Of a stretch of DNA of 64,000 bases, positions 21,364 through 31,799 are shown piece by piece. The translations under genes were made by a program, and so were the position numbers. Source of the DNA: Benincasa hispida (lineage: Eukaryota > Streptophyta > Magnoliopsida > Cucurbitales > Cucurbitaceae). The stretch is from positions 41,833,899 to 41,897,898 of the forward strand of contig NC_052354.1 of the NCBI RefSeq assembly GCF_009727055.1. Reading direction: 5' to 3'. The notes beneath the pieces were generated by a model that saw only the letters and a program-made list of their open reading frames with translations, searched no databases and was not told the origin of the DNA. Position 1 is the stretch's first letter. Each line of letters starts with the position of its first letter.

Positions 21364-22322
21364 TTAAGCTGGCTGACTAGATGCACCGACCTCAACAACT
21401 CTTGTTGATCTGTCAGTTTGTTCAACAACTCTTGTTGAACCCTTAGTAGTCTCAGTCTCACTAGAAATCTCACGTAAAACAAGCTTACTTCGTGGCTTAT
21501 GATCCCAGATGTGGTCTTCTTCTAAGAAGATAACATTTGTAGAAACAAACACTTTGTTCTCACTCGGATCATAGAAGTATCCGCCCCTCGTTTCCTTGGG
21601 GTAGCCAACAAAGAGGCAAACTTTCGAACGCAGTTCCAACTTCTTCGGGTTAGTCACAAGCACATGTGCCAGACACCCCCAAATTTGAAAGTGGCGTAAA
21701 CTACCTTTACAGCCTCTCCACAACTCAAAAGGTATTTCAGAAACACTTTTCGAGGGAACGTTGTTCAGAATATAGCATGCAGTCTCCACTGCAAAACCCC
21801 AAAACGAGTCTAGAAGATGAGCATAACTCATCATAGACCGAGCCATGTCCGATAATGTTCTGTTTCTCCTTTCTGCTACACCATTCTACTAAAGTGTACC
21901 TGGGGCTTAGAGTTGGGACGCAATCCCATGTTCTATCATATAGTTCTGGAATTGGAGGTCCATATACTCTCCACCACGATTATATCGTGGTGTTTTTATC
22001 TTCTTACCTAACAAGTTTTCAACTTCAGCCTTATACTCCATGAACTTGTCAAGGGCTTCAGACTTACGTTGCATTAGGTAGAGATACCCATACCTTGAAT
22101 AATCATCTACAAAAGAGATGAAATATTCATACCCACCTCAAGCCCTAACACTCATGGGACCATAGAGGTCAGAATGTACAAGCTCCAAGGCTTTTTTGGC
22201 TCTATAACCTTTTCCAGTAAAAGATCGTTTGGTCATCTTGCCGTCGAGGCATGATTCACATACCAGAAAGGATTTCTCTTCTAAACTCTTTAGAAATCTA
22301 CTTTTTCACCAACTGCTCAATC
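21364..22322 (-). pseudogene. copia integrase
   Basis: Minus-strand pieces read IWHLRLGHINLNRIEQLV (zinc-binding His region, near 22320), then degraded core sequence including GGEYM near 21970. The ORF 21846-21364 opens MARSMMSYAHLLDSFWGFA, ILNNVPSKSVSEIPFELW and GCLAHVLVTNPKKLELRSK, the well-conserved C-terminal half of copia integrases. Sequence between the pieces is shifted between frames, so the enzyme is dead. It lies directly upstream of RT as in all Ty1/copia elements (integrase before RT). Confidence 0.78.
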
Positions 22323-22829
22323 CTATTGAGGTTGATGTGACCTAACCTTAGATGCCAGATGGGCGTTTTCCTTAGAAAAAACCTTTGGTCTTTTAGCTGT
22401 TGTCGTTGTACTGAACATTTCATTGTTAAACAAGGTTTTTATGACTAATGACCTTAGTACATATAAGTTACTTTCCATTAAAACAAAACCAATCTCCATT
22501 CCATTCTTGAAAATAAACACTTTATTCTCAGAAAAAGAGACGGTATAACCTTGTTCAATGAGACAAGAAACCGAGATTAAGTTCCTCTTGATATGAGGAA
22601 CTACGAAAATATTATCCAGTAACAGATACCGTTTCTTGTCCAAAAATAACTTCAGCCTGCCTACAACAACAGCTGAAACAACCTCATCAGAAATGACTCG
22701 TAGAGTCATCTCTCCCTGTGGCAACGTTTGCCAGGAACTGATTCCATGGTAAGAGAAACTGACGTGATTAGTAGCACCTAAATCATGAATCCAAGCAGAA
22801 TCATCATTCTCTACCAAACACGTCTCCAA
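22323..22829 (-). pseudogene. copia protease and GAG pre-integrase region
   Basis: The 168-residue open piece reads AWIHDLGATNHVSFS near its start, the copia protease site normally WI.DSGATNHV; here the catalytic D-S-G reads D-L-G. It continues with LRVISDEVVSAVVVGRLKL, LLLDNIFVVPHIKRNLISVS and VSFSENKVFIFKNG, the protease to pre-integrase linker. It then runs out of frame near 22330 at the integrase zinc-finger region. Confidence 0.75.
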
Positions 22830-22894
22830 ACCAATATATCAGATTTACTGTCTTTAGACATCCTCTTGGAGAATAGTGGAATCAATATCATAAC

Positions 22895-23114
22895 CTAAAT
22901 AAGCTCCAAATTGCATTTCAGAAAATACTTCTCTTCCATGAACCTCAACAGAGTGAGCAATAACTTCTTCCTCTTCCTAAAGTTTAACTTGATAACAGAT
23001 ACTACTGGTTTTATCATCCATCCCACTATGCTCAAAAAGTAAGAACAGACTTTCAAACAAATCTTGCAACGAGTCCATGATTTCACATGCAATGACCATG
23101 TTCTCAACCCTTTT
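22895..23114 (-). pseudogene. copia gag fragment
   Basis: The minus strand reads VIACEIMDSLQDLFESLF, similar to the copia gag core (A..IMDSLQDMFG). Two overlapping frames show a frameshift. The N-terminal half and leader are gone, cut at about 23115 by a family A LTR fragment. Confidence 0.55.
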
Positions 23115-24029
23115 GAGCGAGGGCATTCTATACAAAGAGTTTGTATAATACCTGATCACAAAGTGTTAACGTCTCGTTATATAACACCGTCCATGATAGA
23201 GACTTCACTTCACTAGGATGACCATAGGTAACATGACCTCAATCCTGAGTGAGTTGGGAACTCCTACCATTGAGGACAGTTCTTTGATTTGCACGGGTGT
23301 GAGTGGCTAGGTCGCTGATTCAACCTACCATCTTGGGGATTCATCTAATTTGGGAGTTGGGAACTCAGCTATACAAGATGGAATTCACTCTTCCCCAAAG
23401 CAGGGGCAAGTATATAAATAGCTCCCTTAAGGGCTGATTCCAGGGCTTGAACGATGTGGCACCACACACCTTATCATGGCCTAAGAGGTGTTCACACATA
23501 GTTGGACTATGTTGTATTGTTCATTGGAGGGATCGGTGGTACTTAAGAAGTGAGATGTAACTATAGGGGAAAAATGGTAAATTGGCCTAGCTGTAATTAC
23601 GAGCATATGTGAAGGGTTGTCGTATTCATGATTGATTATATCTGATGGACACAAAAATATATCTGTGGTAAGAAGAGTTCAGTTGTCGGTTTTTTGTGGA
23701 ATGTCTGGCAGTTAACGGATGGTGGATCTCGTAGCTAAAGAGTTTAGTCAGCTATTCATGTACCATTGAAGCTTCGAGCCATAGGTAGGTCCCCTTGGTA
23801 GCTTGGATAAAAGTTGATAATCAGTTTTTGGGTCAGTTTGAAATGTTCAAATTGACAAGATGGAGTTTGATTATATATGATATAATTGAACTGGTTAATT
23901 ATAGATGATATGATTTACTAAATGTATGAGATACATTATTTTGGAGGAAGCTAGATATAAATATGATTTATATCAAGTAGAGGAGAAAACACTATAATTG
24001 ATATATGATATCAAACTATAGGTTATGAA
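23115..24029 (+). repeat. family A LTR fragment, both ends truncated
   Basis: Collinear with 50850-51780 of the solo LTR (shared AGGATGACCATAGGT, ATCCTGAGTGAGTT, GTTAACGGATGGTGGATCTC). It starts mid-LTR and stops at ...AAACTATAGGTTATGAATT, so neither LTR end is present. Confidence 0.75.
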
Positions 24030-24650
24030 TTGTCGCATCCCGCCCTAGACTACCCTCTGAGCTGTAATGCAGATTTTGATAGGTACGATTGATGATGTTC
24101 TATGCTCGAAATGATGCGATACTACCGCTAGATATGCGTTAATGATGGGTGTTCACGTAGTATGCCATGCATTGTCACAAGTTTCCTTACGATAGAACCA
24201 AGTGTAATTCCACCGTAAGTTTCTCGGTGTGATCCAAGGTTAAACACGGGGACTGATTTAGGTTATTGTGGTATGTTCATTATATATGCGACCAGGTTTT
24301 CAATCTTTAAAAATTGTGTTTGTACAGGTATATAAATTGCGATAAAATAAAGTAAAGCAGTAAAGATGCGATAATAAAATGAAATACAATAAATCTAAGC
24401 TAGATGATACAAGATACAGGCTTCATGTTACAAGATGCTGGGGTCAAGGCTAGCTGTGAAAGTTGGGCAAAAACGTGGAATGTGGCGGCAAGTCTTATGA
24501 ATAGAATAGAAAGACAAAGACAAAGAATATAACAACGCAAGTTCTCAATTACGTTGAAGCTACAAATGTTGTTCCACTCTTCTCTTGCCGTACACCTTTC
24601 AGTGATCGACCGCGCTCCTACATGTCTATGGTGAAACAGAGACTAACATA
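24030..24650 (-). repeat. Athila-like LTR fragment
   Basis: Matches 13300-13900 by eye (TCACAAGTTTCCTT, AACCAAGTGTAATTCCA, TAAATTGCGATAAAATAAAG). It covers only the 3' (minus-strand) part of that LTR, then jumps to internal sequence at 24651. Confidence 0.7.
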
Positions 24651-25556
24651 ATGACATCCAACTACGGTTGTGTGCCAATTTCAACTTCAACTCATGAGGA
24701 TCAAAGGATTTGCCTCTTGCATTTAATTTTTTTTTCTTTTTTTTTTTTCAAATTGCGTTGTTCTTGGAAACCCACCTTCGTTTTGGCTTGCTTCTACGGG
24801 TGTCATACGAACATCCAACTACGAGGAGGCTCCTTTCACAACTAAACTTTTATCAGGTTGGAAATATTTTTAAGGTTTTCCCTTGCGCTAACATTGGAGT
24901 TTTGCATAAATTTATTTTTTTTCCGTTTAAATGAAAATGGACACATTTTCTTAACTACAACATAATCTTGATCTCATCTGCTCAGACCTTCTCCACCCCC
25001 AAATTCAAAGATGAGCAAGGCCCTCATTGCATTGTTTGGAGAGACTAGACACTTAGAAGAAAATTTCAAAAAGAAGGTTTGAGTAGAACTTTGAAAGATA
25101 AAAGGTAAAGTACTGCTAAACTAAGAATTAACTAAGTGTTAGTCAGAATTTACTAAGTATGGGAAATGTTTCTAAGTATAAACATGTAATACATCATAGC
25201 AACGCAATGAAGATCGTAAAAATAAGAGATTTAGAACATTACAAAAATTGATAAAGGAAGATAAAGAAAAAGGCACAGGCAAAAAGTGGAGTGGATATAT
25301 ACTCTTATTGTATTGACTATTAACGAAGTATACAAATAAATTACAAATGAATGCATTACAAAATTTTCTATTGCCTGAACAAGAGTAAAAGAATTTGATT
25401 ACTTTACAAATAATAAATGAATTGAATACAAATAAAGAATGGGCGCATAAAAAAAAATCGTATTGGAAGAAAGTGTAAATATTAAGGTTGAGGAGCAGGG
25501 AGATCAGATGGATTTTGAGGTGGTACAGGAGGCGCTCCTTCAAAATTTAAGTGCTG
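24651..25556 (-). other. Athila-derived 3' non-coding sequence
   Basis: CATCCAACTACGGTTGTGTG near 24658 equals the Athila internal sequence near 6927. The rest to 25556 is AT-rich without a credible ORF; the 25172-25543 frame is hydrophobic, low-complexity and unsupported. Confidence 0.5.
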
Positions 25557-26336
25557 TCAGAGATATAGGGGTACCATTGGACCATGAAGATATGTGGTGA
25601 GAAAGTTGAAGTACTCTTGATTACGCTCCACAATCATTCTCTGGTGCATATGGACTTTATAGATGTTTCCCTGCATGTTGATCAGCGCCTCTCTTGATGT
25701 GGTGGCACTACATTGAATATCATCAATGTGCTCCATTACTACCTCAAATCGCTTGTTGAAGAAGTGTTGTTGTTGAGAGTAGAGTTGTTGTTGTTGGGAG
25801 AAAAGGGATCTCATTTCTGCTAACTCAGCAACCATGGAGGTGATGGAGGGTTGTGCCCGCGATGTCTCGCCAGCATCGTTTTGGGGTAGGGTAGAGGTGC
25901 CTTCACCCAAACCATGTGGGTCATCAACTTGTGGCAGTGGAATGGTGGGTTACGGTGATGATGTTAATGGTGAAGGTGGGGCTGCTGGGTAAATAGGAGA
26001 GTTGGGGACAAGAAGAAGGTTTGTAAAATGCTTGTGTAAGGGGGAAGAGGATTGCGCTGGCGGGCTCGGAGGGCTTGGAGGCCGGATAACTAAGGGAAGA
26101 GGGTCCATAGGTTCAGGCTTTTGCGTTGGTGACTCCTGGACCTTTTCTTTTCCCTCATCCTCTATACGTCTTCTTTTTGGTCTGGGTTCCAGCGGTGCAT
26201 TCAAATTGATCGCAGGCTTCTTTGCTGGCAGCTCGGGGTAGTGTGGAGAATCTTTGAGGCGCATTCTCAAGATTTTTATGTTGATGAGGCCATGGACTTC
26301 TGGCATGGGTTCCTCATCATGCTTACACCCATAGAC

Positions 26337-26374
26337 CTGTCTCTTATACACATCTAGATGTGTATAAGAGACAG
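26337..26374. other. Nextera mate-pair junction adapter (artefact)
   Basis: A 19-base Tn5 mosaic end CTGTCTCTTATACACATCT (26337-26355) is followed directly by its reverse complement AGATGTGTATAAGAGACAG (26356-26374). This perfect 38-bp palindrome is the known circularisation junction of Nextera mate-pair libraries. It creates the peptide MYKRQ on the minus strand. It is not plant DNA. Confidence 0.97.
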
Positions 26375-28033
26375 CTCCATCTACTCTTCTGTGGGATCAT
26401 CAATAATCTTGTTCCCTGGCGCATCAGGGTTGTCCTTCATTTGAAAAATTCCGTTGATGTCCCTTGCGTTAAAGGTTACTGTCTCTCCCTTAAAGGTCAC
26501 CGCATCCCTATTTTCATGTAAGCACCTGTGGTAAAAGCTTCGCACTACCTGAGGCACTGTGATGAATGGGCACTGGCAGAATGCGTCCTACCCATGCTCC
26601 ACAATTACGCTCGTGATGAGGTCAGCTAGTGGATTTGGCCCAGGATGGAAGCCCATCTTGATCAACATATCATCGTTCTCCTTTTTCTTTGATGATCGCT
26701 CCTTGGCCGCCGCGAGTTTGCTGCTTTCTGCTATAGCCTTGCCTTTTGCCAACGCAAGGCGGGTTGCTTGTCGTTCTCTTTTTTCCCGCTCTCGCGTTGC
26801 TTTTTGTCGCGCTCAGCGAGCTCTTTGCCCCTGCTCTTATATAAGTGCTTCTTATTGGCTTCACGCTTCTTACTCTTCTCCTCCAACAACAATCTGTCAT
26901 CTTCTTCTTCTTCCTCCTCACTTCTTCTTCTTCTTATCTTTTTTTCTCTCGCAAACTCTTCTTCAAATTGCTCAAAGGCCAGCAACAGGCGTTGTTCCTC
27001 CTCGCACTTTCGGATCCCTTCAAGTCTGGCAAGCTCATTCTTGCGTCGCATTTCTTCAAACTCCAATCTTCTTCTTCTATCCCCCTCTGCAATGATGAGT
27101 TTGCCCCTCTCCATCTTTTCTTGCTTCTCCTCCTCTTCTTTTCTTTTTCTCTCTTTCTCTTCCAATGCCAAAATTAATCTTCGAGGGTCAATTGTGGACC
27201 CTTGCGGCACATTCTCCCTGCGACACCGCATTAGGGGGGTTCCCTCTGCTTCTTCTCCTTCTTCGGTCGCAACTATTTGCGTTAGTATGGGTTGCGCCAA
27301 TTCCATTAACTATGTTGTTTCCCCCCTATCCTCCCTTACGGAGGTTGATTCTCCATCAGGGCTCGCAGCCCTCTGTTTCGTTTCCTCTTCTTTTCTCAAG
27401 CGCCTCTCTTCACACCGACGCAATCTTTTCCTCTTTCTCCTTCTTCTTCCTCTCCTTCTTGGCCTCTTCATCTTCATCATCATTATTTTGCTCTCTGTTC
27501 TTTCTTGCCTTGCGATGATGTGAAAACTTCGCCTCTCTAGTCTTCTTTCTCTTGCTCTTCTTCTTCTTCTTCTTTTTCTTCTCAGCCTCTTCTAGTTGCG
27601 CATCCCCTGTAACCTCCTCGATCGCAATCTCTTCTTCATCTTTTTTCTATCTCGCAACCGCTTCTTCTTCTCTTCGTGGAGGTCCATCATAGGCTTCTAC
27701 GATGATAGTTTCTTCTTCTTCAACCATCGCTTCTTCCACCACCACTACTTCATCCTTCACTGCTTTATCTGCCACTACCGTCGCCTCCTCCTCTGTAGAC
27801 AGTGGTTGGTTTATAACCCCTGCCTCGGGAAATCCACCTCCTTGCTCCAAGGTACTTAGGATGTTGCCAAACACCTCCGTATCATTCTGTCTCTTCCTTT
27901 CACTTTCAGTGGAGACGTCAGGTGTTGGCGTAGGAATGCTCTCGGTGCTTCCTCCTCTCTTGAATACAAGAGGCCTAACGGTCAAGGGATTTCTCCGGGA
28001 TCTTCCGACGAGTCTGGGGATGGTGTGGGCTTT

Positions 28034-28242
28034 GGCGGTAAACCTGCGACTGGCAGCTAGGAATGCTACCTCTCGTATGGCTACTTCATCAGGGGTGGAA
28101 GGTGAAGGTGAAGTGGATTGGTTTGGGGTTTGGTCAGCCATGGATACGAAAGAATGGTTTGGGATGCAAGACGCTTAGGGTTTCTGGTTTTCCAAAGTGA
28201 GGTAAAGGGTTTCCAATGAAGGAGGAGGTCGTATTTATAGGC
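28034..28242. repeat. first copy of N-flanking duplication
   Basis: Starts GGCGGTAAACCTGCGACTGG and ends GTATTTATAGGC, directly before the N. Nearly identical to 28244-28486 but with a few substitutions, a 6-bp insertion and a 40-bp deletion. Confidence 0.92.
28232..28239 (-). promoter_or_regulatory. TATA box, first duplicate
   Basis: TATAAATA on the minus strand, 91 bp upstream of the ATG at 28141. Counterpart of 28476-28483. Confidence 0.5.
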
Positions 28243-28243
28243 N
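28243..28243. other. single N (assembly gap or join)
   Basis: The only N in the window. It separates two near-identical copies, so it is an unresolved contig join rather than real missing sequence of known length. Confidence 0.97.
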
Positions 28244-28486
28244 GGCGGTAAACCTGCGACTGGCAGCTAGGAATGCTACCTCTCGTATGGCTACTTCATC
28301 AGGGGTGGAAGGTGAAGCGGATTGGGTTGGGGTTTGAACAGCCATGGATACGAGCTTGGAAAGGTCTGGTAAAAATTCGAGTTGTTGGGGAGAAAGAATG
28401 GTTTGGGATGCAAGACGCTTAGGGTTTCTGGTTTTCCAAAGTGAGGTAAAGGGTTTCCAATGAAGGAGGAGGTCGTATTTATAGGC
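28244..28486. repeat. second copy of N-flanking duplication
   Basis: Starts GGCGGTAAACCTGCGACTGG after the N. Contains the fuller version of the promoter and 5' leader (ATG at 28345) and continues uniquely to the right. Confidence 0.92.
28476..28483 (-). promoter_or_regulatory. TATA box upstream of third ORF
   Basis: The minus strand reads GCCTATAAATACGACC, 131 bp upstream of the ATG at 28345 with no intervening ATG in frame. It could be an internal (subgenomic) promoter. Confidence 0.55.
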
Positions 28487-28799
28487 AGGGCCGTGGTGGG
28501 GCCCAATGCGATTTTTGCAGCGACTGGCCTCGAGCAGCTCAACAGGTGCGTCGTTCCACCTCCCACATTTATGAAATTTCAGAAAAAGTGTCCTTTCGTC
28601 TACCAAGTCATAATTGCTTGGGGATACGAATCGATTGAACTTCTTCTCAAATTGAAAAAGAATAACGCATTGTGCTCACCAACGTTACTGTATCTTTGCA
28701 GAGGACGGGCAATAGCGCATATAAAGCTCCAACAATTGTCTTTCAATGTTTTGTAAAATTCAAATGTTGGATATACACACCCAAAAGCCATCCTTAGAC
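28487..28799. other. upstream flank of third ORF, Athila-derived
   Basis: No supported gene. GAGGACGGGCAATAGCGCAT near 28701 matches the tandem-unit head of the Athila 3' region (7019). The short ORFs are chance. Confidence 0.4.
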
Positions 28800-29013
28800 A
28801 AATTAAAATTCACAGATTAATTACAAGGCTATTTTCAAATATAATAAAATGAATCAAAATATCTATAAATATAGCAAAATTTTGCCTTTTATCTACGATA
28901 GACTACTATTTGTGTTACATAGACACAGATAGTAGTACATAGACACAGATAGTAGTATATCACGGTCTATTGTAATCTATCATTGATACACGGTGATATT
29001 TTGCTATACTTGT
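28800..29013. repeat. dispersed AT-rich repeat, left half
   Basis: TTTTCAAATATAATAAAATGAATCAAAATATCTATAAATA is repeated in variant form at 60778-60830. It includes two exact 20-bp units (28917-28936, 28937-28956: ACATAGACACAGATAGTAGT). The repeat continues after the copia insertion at 34212 (ATTTTCAACAATTTTGTCAT). MITE-like, but I cannot define its ends. Confidence 0.55.
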
Positions 29014-29018
29014 AAATA
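29014..29018. repeat. target site duplication AAATA, left copy
   Basis: Precedes the copia LTR start TGTTGAAG at 29019 and recurs at 34212-34216. Confidence 0.82.
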
Positions 29019-29562
29019 TGTTGAAGACAAGCTAAATAATAATGTGAAAGCATTCTATAAGCTATTAAATAACAGATTTGTAACTAACTACATACTCACT
29101 TCTATATAAATCTCCATAAAAATCAAATCAAAAGCTACAGTAAATATGAATTAAAAGAGAGTCGATGTACTTAGCTTTTCTGTTGATCCTTGAAGCTTTC
29201 TGAATAAATTTTGTTCCCTCTTCACAGTGGATGTAGGCAAAGAGTTGAACCACTATAAATCTGTTTCTCCTTCATTTCTTTTTTCATCTTCTCCTACATG
29301 CAAAGCTTTTTCAAAACAAACCCTAAGCAATCTGTAAACGAATCGAAGAACACAGAGAGAAAGAGAGAGAGGAACAGTGCTTCGAATACATACCTGAAAG
29401 GACTTAGTGCAGTTCTGATTTTTGATTCAAACTCTCAGCTCATTATCATCCTTATCTGATCAGTGCTACGTGGCCTGACAAGGATCACTCCTTCACAGTT
29501 CTTTATTTGGGTCAGCTTTATCTTCGTGGGCCGTTCTGGAAACATCAAAGTAAAGCCTACTA
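29019..29562 (+). repeat. 5' LTR of copia element 1
   Basis: 544 bp, TGTTGAAGAC...GCCTACTA (terminal CA mutated or lost), aligned along its length with 33680-34211. Contains CTATATAAATCTCC, a possible TATA box near 29102. Confidence 0.85.
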
Positions 29563-29565
29563 AAT

Positions 29566-29577
29566 TGGTATTAGAGC
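29566..29577 (+). other. PBS of copia element 1
   Basis: TGGTATTAGAGC, one mismatch from the initiator-Met PBS TGGTATCAGAGC, three bases after the 5' LTR. Confidence 0.82.
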
Positions 29578-29635
29578 ACAAGAATTTCAAGAAATCAGTT
29601 CTTGAAGGATCAAGATTCAGATTCTTGATTGAATA

Positions 29636-30470
29636 ATGGTCGTTGCAAGATTTGATATTGACAAATTTAATGGTAAGGGAGACTTTGAGCTTTGGAAATC
29701 AAAAATGAAAGTCCTTCTTGGATAGCAAAAGGCATCTAAAGCAATTCTTGACCCATAAACATTACCACCAGAAATCTCAGATAATCAGAAAGAGACTATG
29801 AATGAAGTAGCCTATGGAACAATCATTCTAAAATTAAGTGATAATGTGTTGAGACAAGTTCTTGATGAAGGATCTCCTTTTGCCATTTGGAAGAAGTTAG
29901 AATCTTTTTATTAGTTCAAAGATTTACCTAATAATGCATTTTTAAGAGAACATTTTTTCATATACAAGATGGATGCATCAAAAACTCTTTTTGTAAATAT
30001 AGATGAATTCAGAAAAATCTCCTCAGAATTCAAGAAGATTGGAGATAAAATTGGAGAAGAAAATGAGGCATTTATACTCTTGAATTCATTGCCAGAAAAT
30101 TACAAAGATGTGAAAGTTGCTCTCAAATATGACAGGGAAACTGTTACCACTGATTCCATCATTTTTGCTCTAAGAACCGGGGAACTTGAAATTAATGTTC
30201 AAAAGAAAGAAAATGTCAATGGTGAAGGATTGTTTTCTAAAGGAAAATCCAAGAATAGTGGGAAGGATAATAAATCACAGCCTAATGACAAAGAGAAACA
30301 AAAATTGAAGTGTGGTTACTGCAAGAAAATTGAGCACATCAAGAAGGACTGTTGGTTTCTGAAAAAGAAACAAAATCAGAAAGACAAAACATATCAGCAA
30401 GGAGAAGCAACTATTGGAAAGAATAATTTGACATTTAAATATGCTCTAGCAACCTCAAATGAGAAGGGAA
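29636..30470 (+). pseudogene. copia element 1 gag
   Basis: From an ATG at 29636 (MVVARFDIDKFNGKGDFELW) the frame carries the copia gag (UBN2-like) domain with three in-frame stops before 29969, then runs open. Landmarks: FILLNSLPENYKDVKVALKY and, near 30312, the CCHC knuckle CGYCKKIEHIKKDC. The start is chosen because it is the first ATG after the PBS and matches the family's N-terminus. Gag packages the element RNA; this copy cannot make it. Confidence 0.82.
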
Positions 30471-31000
30471 CTCAAAATACTGATGAAAGAGTTCAAGATT
30501 GGGTCCTAGACTCAGGGTGTTCTTTCCACATGATACCCTCTAAAGGTTGGTTCACAACCTATAAGCCTATGAAGGAGGATCTGTCTATATGGGCAATAAC
30601 AATGCCTGCAAAATTATTGGCCTTGGATCAATCTGTATTAAAATGGAAGATGGATCAGAAAAGCTCATTAGAAATGTAAGACATGTTCCTGCTCTAAAAA
30701 GGAACTTACTTTCACTAGGTATGTTGGATGCTATAGGCTTTGAATATAAAGGCACAAAGGGCACTCTACAAATTCTAAAAAACTCCAAGGGTGTTTTGAC
30801 TGGAAAGAAAAGGAATGTGTTTACATCATTAGCAATATGGAGATGTCTCATATTGCCCTTGTGGCTACCTATGCAAGTCCTACAGAAGGAGAGCTATGAA
30901 ACAAAAGGTTGTCTCATGTCAGTCAAAAAGGGCTGCAAATGTTGTCTAAATAAGGCATACTGCCTAAGAATGTTTGTAAAGAATTAAAATTTTGTGAACA
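30471..31000 (+). pseudogene. copia element 1 protease and GAG pre-integrase
   Basis: WVLDSGCSFHMIPSKGWF near 30507 has an intact D-S-G protease site. A frameshift near 30590 moves the frame to 30589-30987 with GLGSICIKMEDGSEKLIRNV and RHVPALKRNLLSLGMLDAIG, the linker before integrase. It is shifted again near 30850, so the HHCC finger is only weakly visible. Confidence 0.78.
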
Positions 31001-31780
31001 CTACATTTTAGGCAAGGCTGTGAGATAGATCTTCACCAAGCCCAACACACAACTAAAGGGATACTTGATTACATACACTCTAATCTGTGGGGGCCTTCTC
31101 CAACTCCATCCTTGAGTGGATCAAGATATTTGTTAACCTTTACTGATGATTTTTCTAGGAAAAGCTGGATATTTTTCTTAAAAACTAAAGATCTAGTCCT
31201 AGAAAAAATTAAAAAGCGAAAACTCATGATTGAAAAGCAATCTTCAAGAGAAATTAAATTCCTTAGAACTGATAATGGTTTGGAATTTTATGGATAAGAG
31301 TTTAACAAATTTTGTAGAGAAAATGGTGTCACTAGACACTGAACTGTGAGATATACCCCACAACAAAATGGTGTTATTGAAAAGCTAAATAGAACCATTA
31401 TGGAACATGCAGATGCCTCTTATCAGATGCTTTATTATCTGAGAAATTGTGGGCAGAAGTAGCCTCCTATACTTTCTTCACTCTAAATAAGTGCCCACAT
31501 TCCTCTCTAGACTTTCTAACTCCAGAAGAGAAGTGGTCTAATCACCCTTCAAACCTAAATATGCTGAAGGTTTTTGGAAGTGTTGGTTATGTACACTAGT
31601 CCAAAGGAAAATTAAAGGTAAGAGTAGTAAAATGTATGTTTGTTGGCTTTATTGAAGGAATCAAAGGCTACAGATTATAGCACCCGATTGAAAAGAGATG
31701 TGTTCATAATAGGGATGTGATCTTCAAGGAAGATTAAATGTTCATGCTCAAAAAAATCAATTCAAAACAGGTCTCCCAAG
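31001..31780 (+). pseudogene. copia element 1 integrase
   Basis: Catalytic core: YLLTFTDDFSRKSWIFFLKT (first Asp region, 31127 on), IKFLRTDNGLEF (second Asp, near 31255), then after a stop ...HGVTRH-like and PQQNGVIEKLNRTIME (Glu, near 31350-31410). The C-terminal half follows in broken frames. In-frame stops and shifts occur at about 31295 and 31340. Confidence 0.78.
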
Positions 31781-31799
31781 GTTAAAATACCACTCATTT

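Larger units (their letters stand above)
17571..23114 (-). mobile_element. Ty1/copia element, decayed, 5' end missing, split by a solo LTR
   Basis: Minus-strand order from right to left: gag fragment, protease, GAG pre-integrase, integrase, RT, RNase H, then tail and 3' LTR (16575-17557). A solo LTR (17715-19745) interrupts the end of RNase H. At about 23115 a family A LTR fragment in the opposite orientation replaces the 5' end, so no PBS or 5' LTR remains. Confidence 0.8.
25557..28345 (-). pseudogene. long broken ORF, plant transposon-protein / Athila third-ORF type
   Basis: Read right to left: N-terminus (28141-27647, Ser/Thr/Pro-rich start, ASRRFTA and SRRNPLTVRPLVFKRGG), a Glu/Arg/Lys-rich coiled-coil stretch (27306-26731), a conserved segment (26700-26376: MGFHPGPNPLADLITS, VRSFYHRCLHENRDAVTFKG, TFNARDINGIFQM), then Lys/Pro-rich C-terminal pieces (26336-25557). 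The conserved segment resembles the 'putative plant transposon protein' family often found in Athila-type elements; function is not established and I do not assign one. Frameshifts, two TAGs, the adapter at 26337 and the N at 28243 break it. A TATA box lies ~130 bp upstream of the ATG at 28345. Coding sits on the side of the Athila 3' region, where the env-like ORF is expected. Confidence 0.6.

Noticed and set aside
26559..28178. Long plus-strand ORFs (251, 178, 158 residues), rich in Ser/Leu/Phe
   Set aside because: Antisense of the Glu/Lys/Arg-rich minus-strand ORF. Composition is explained by the CTT/CTC-rich complement and the domain signal is on the minus strand.
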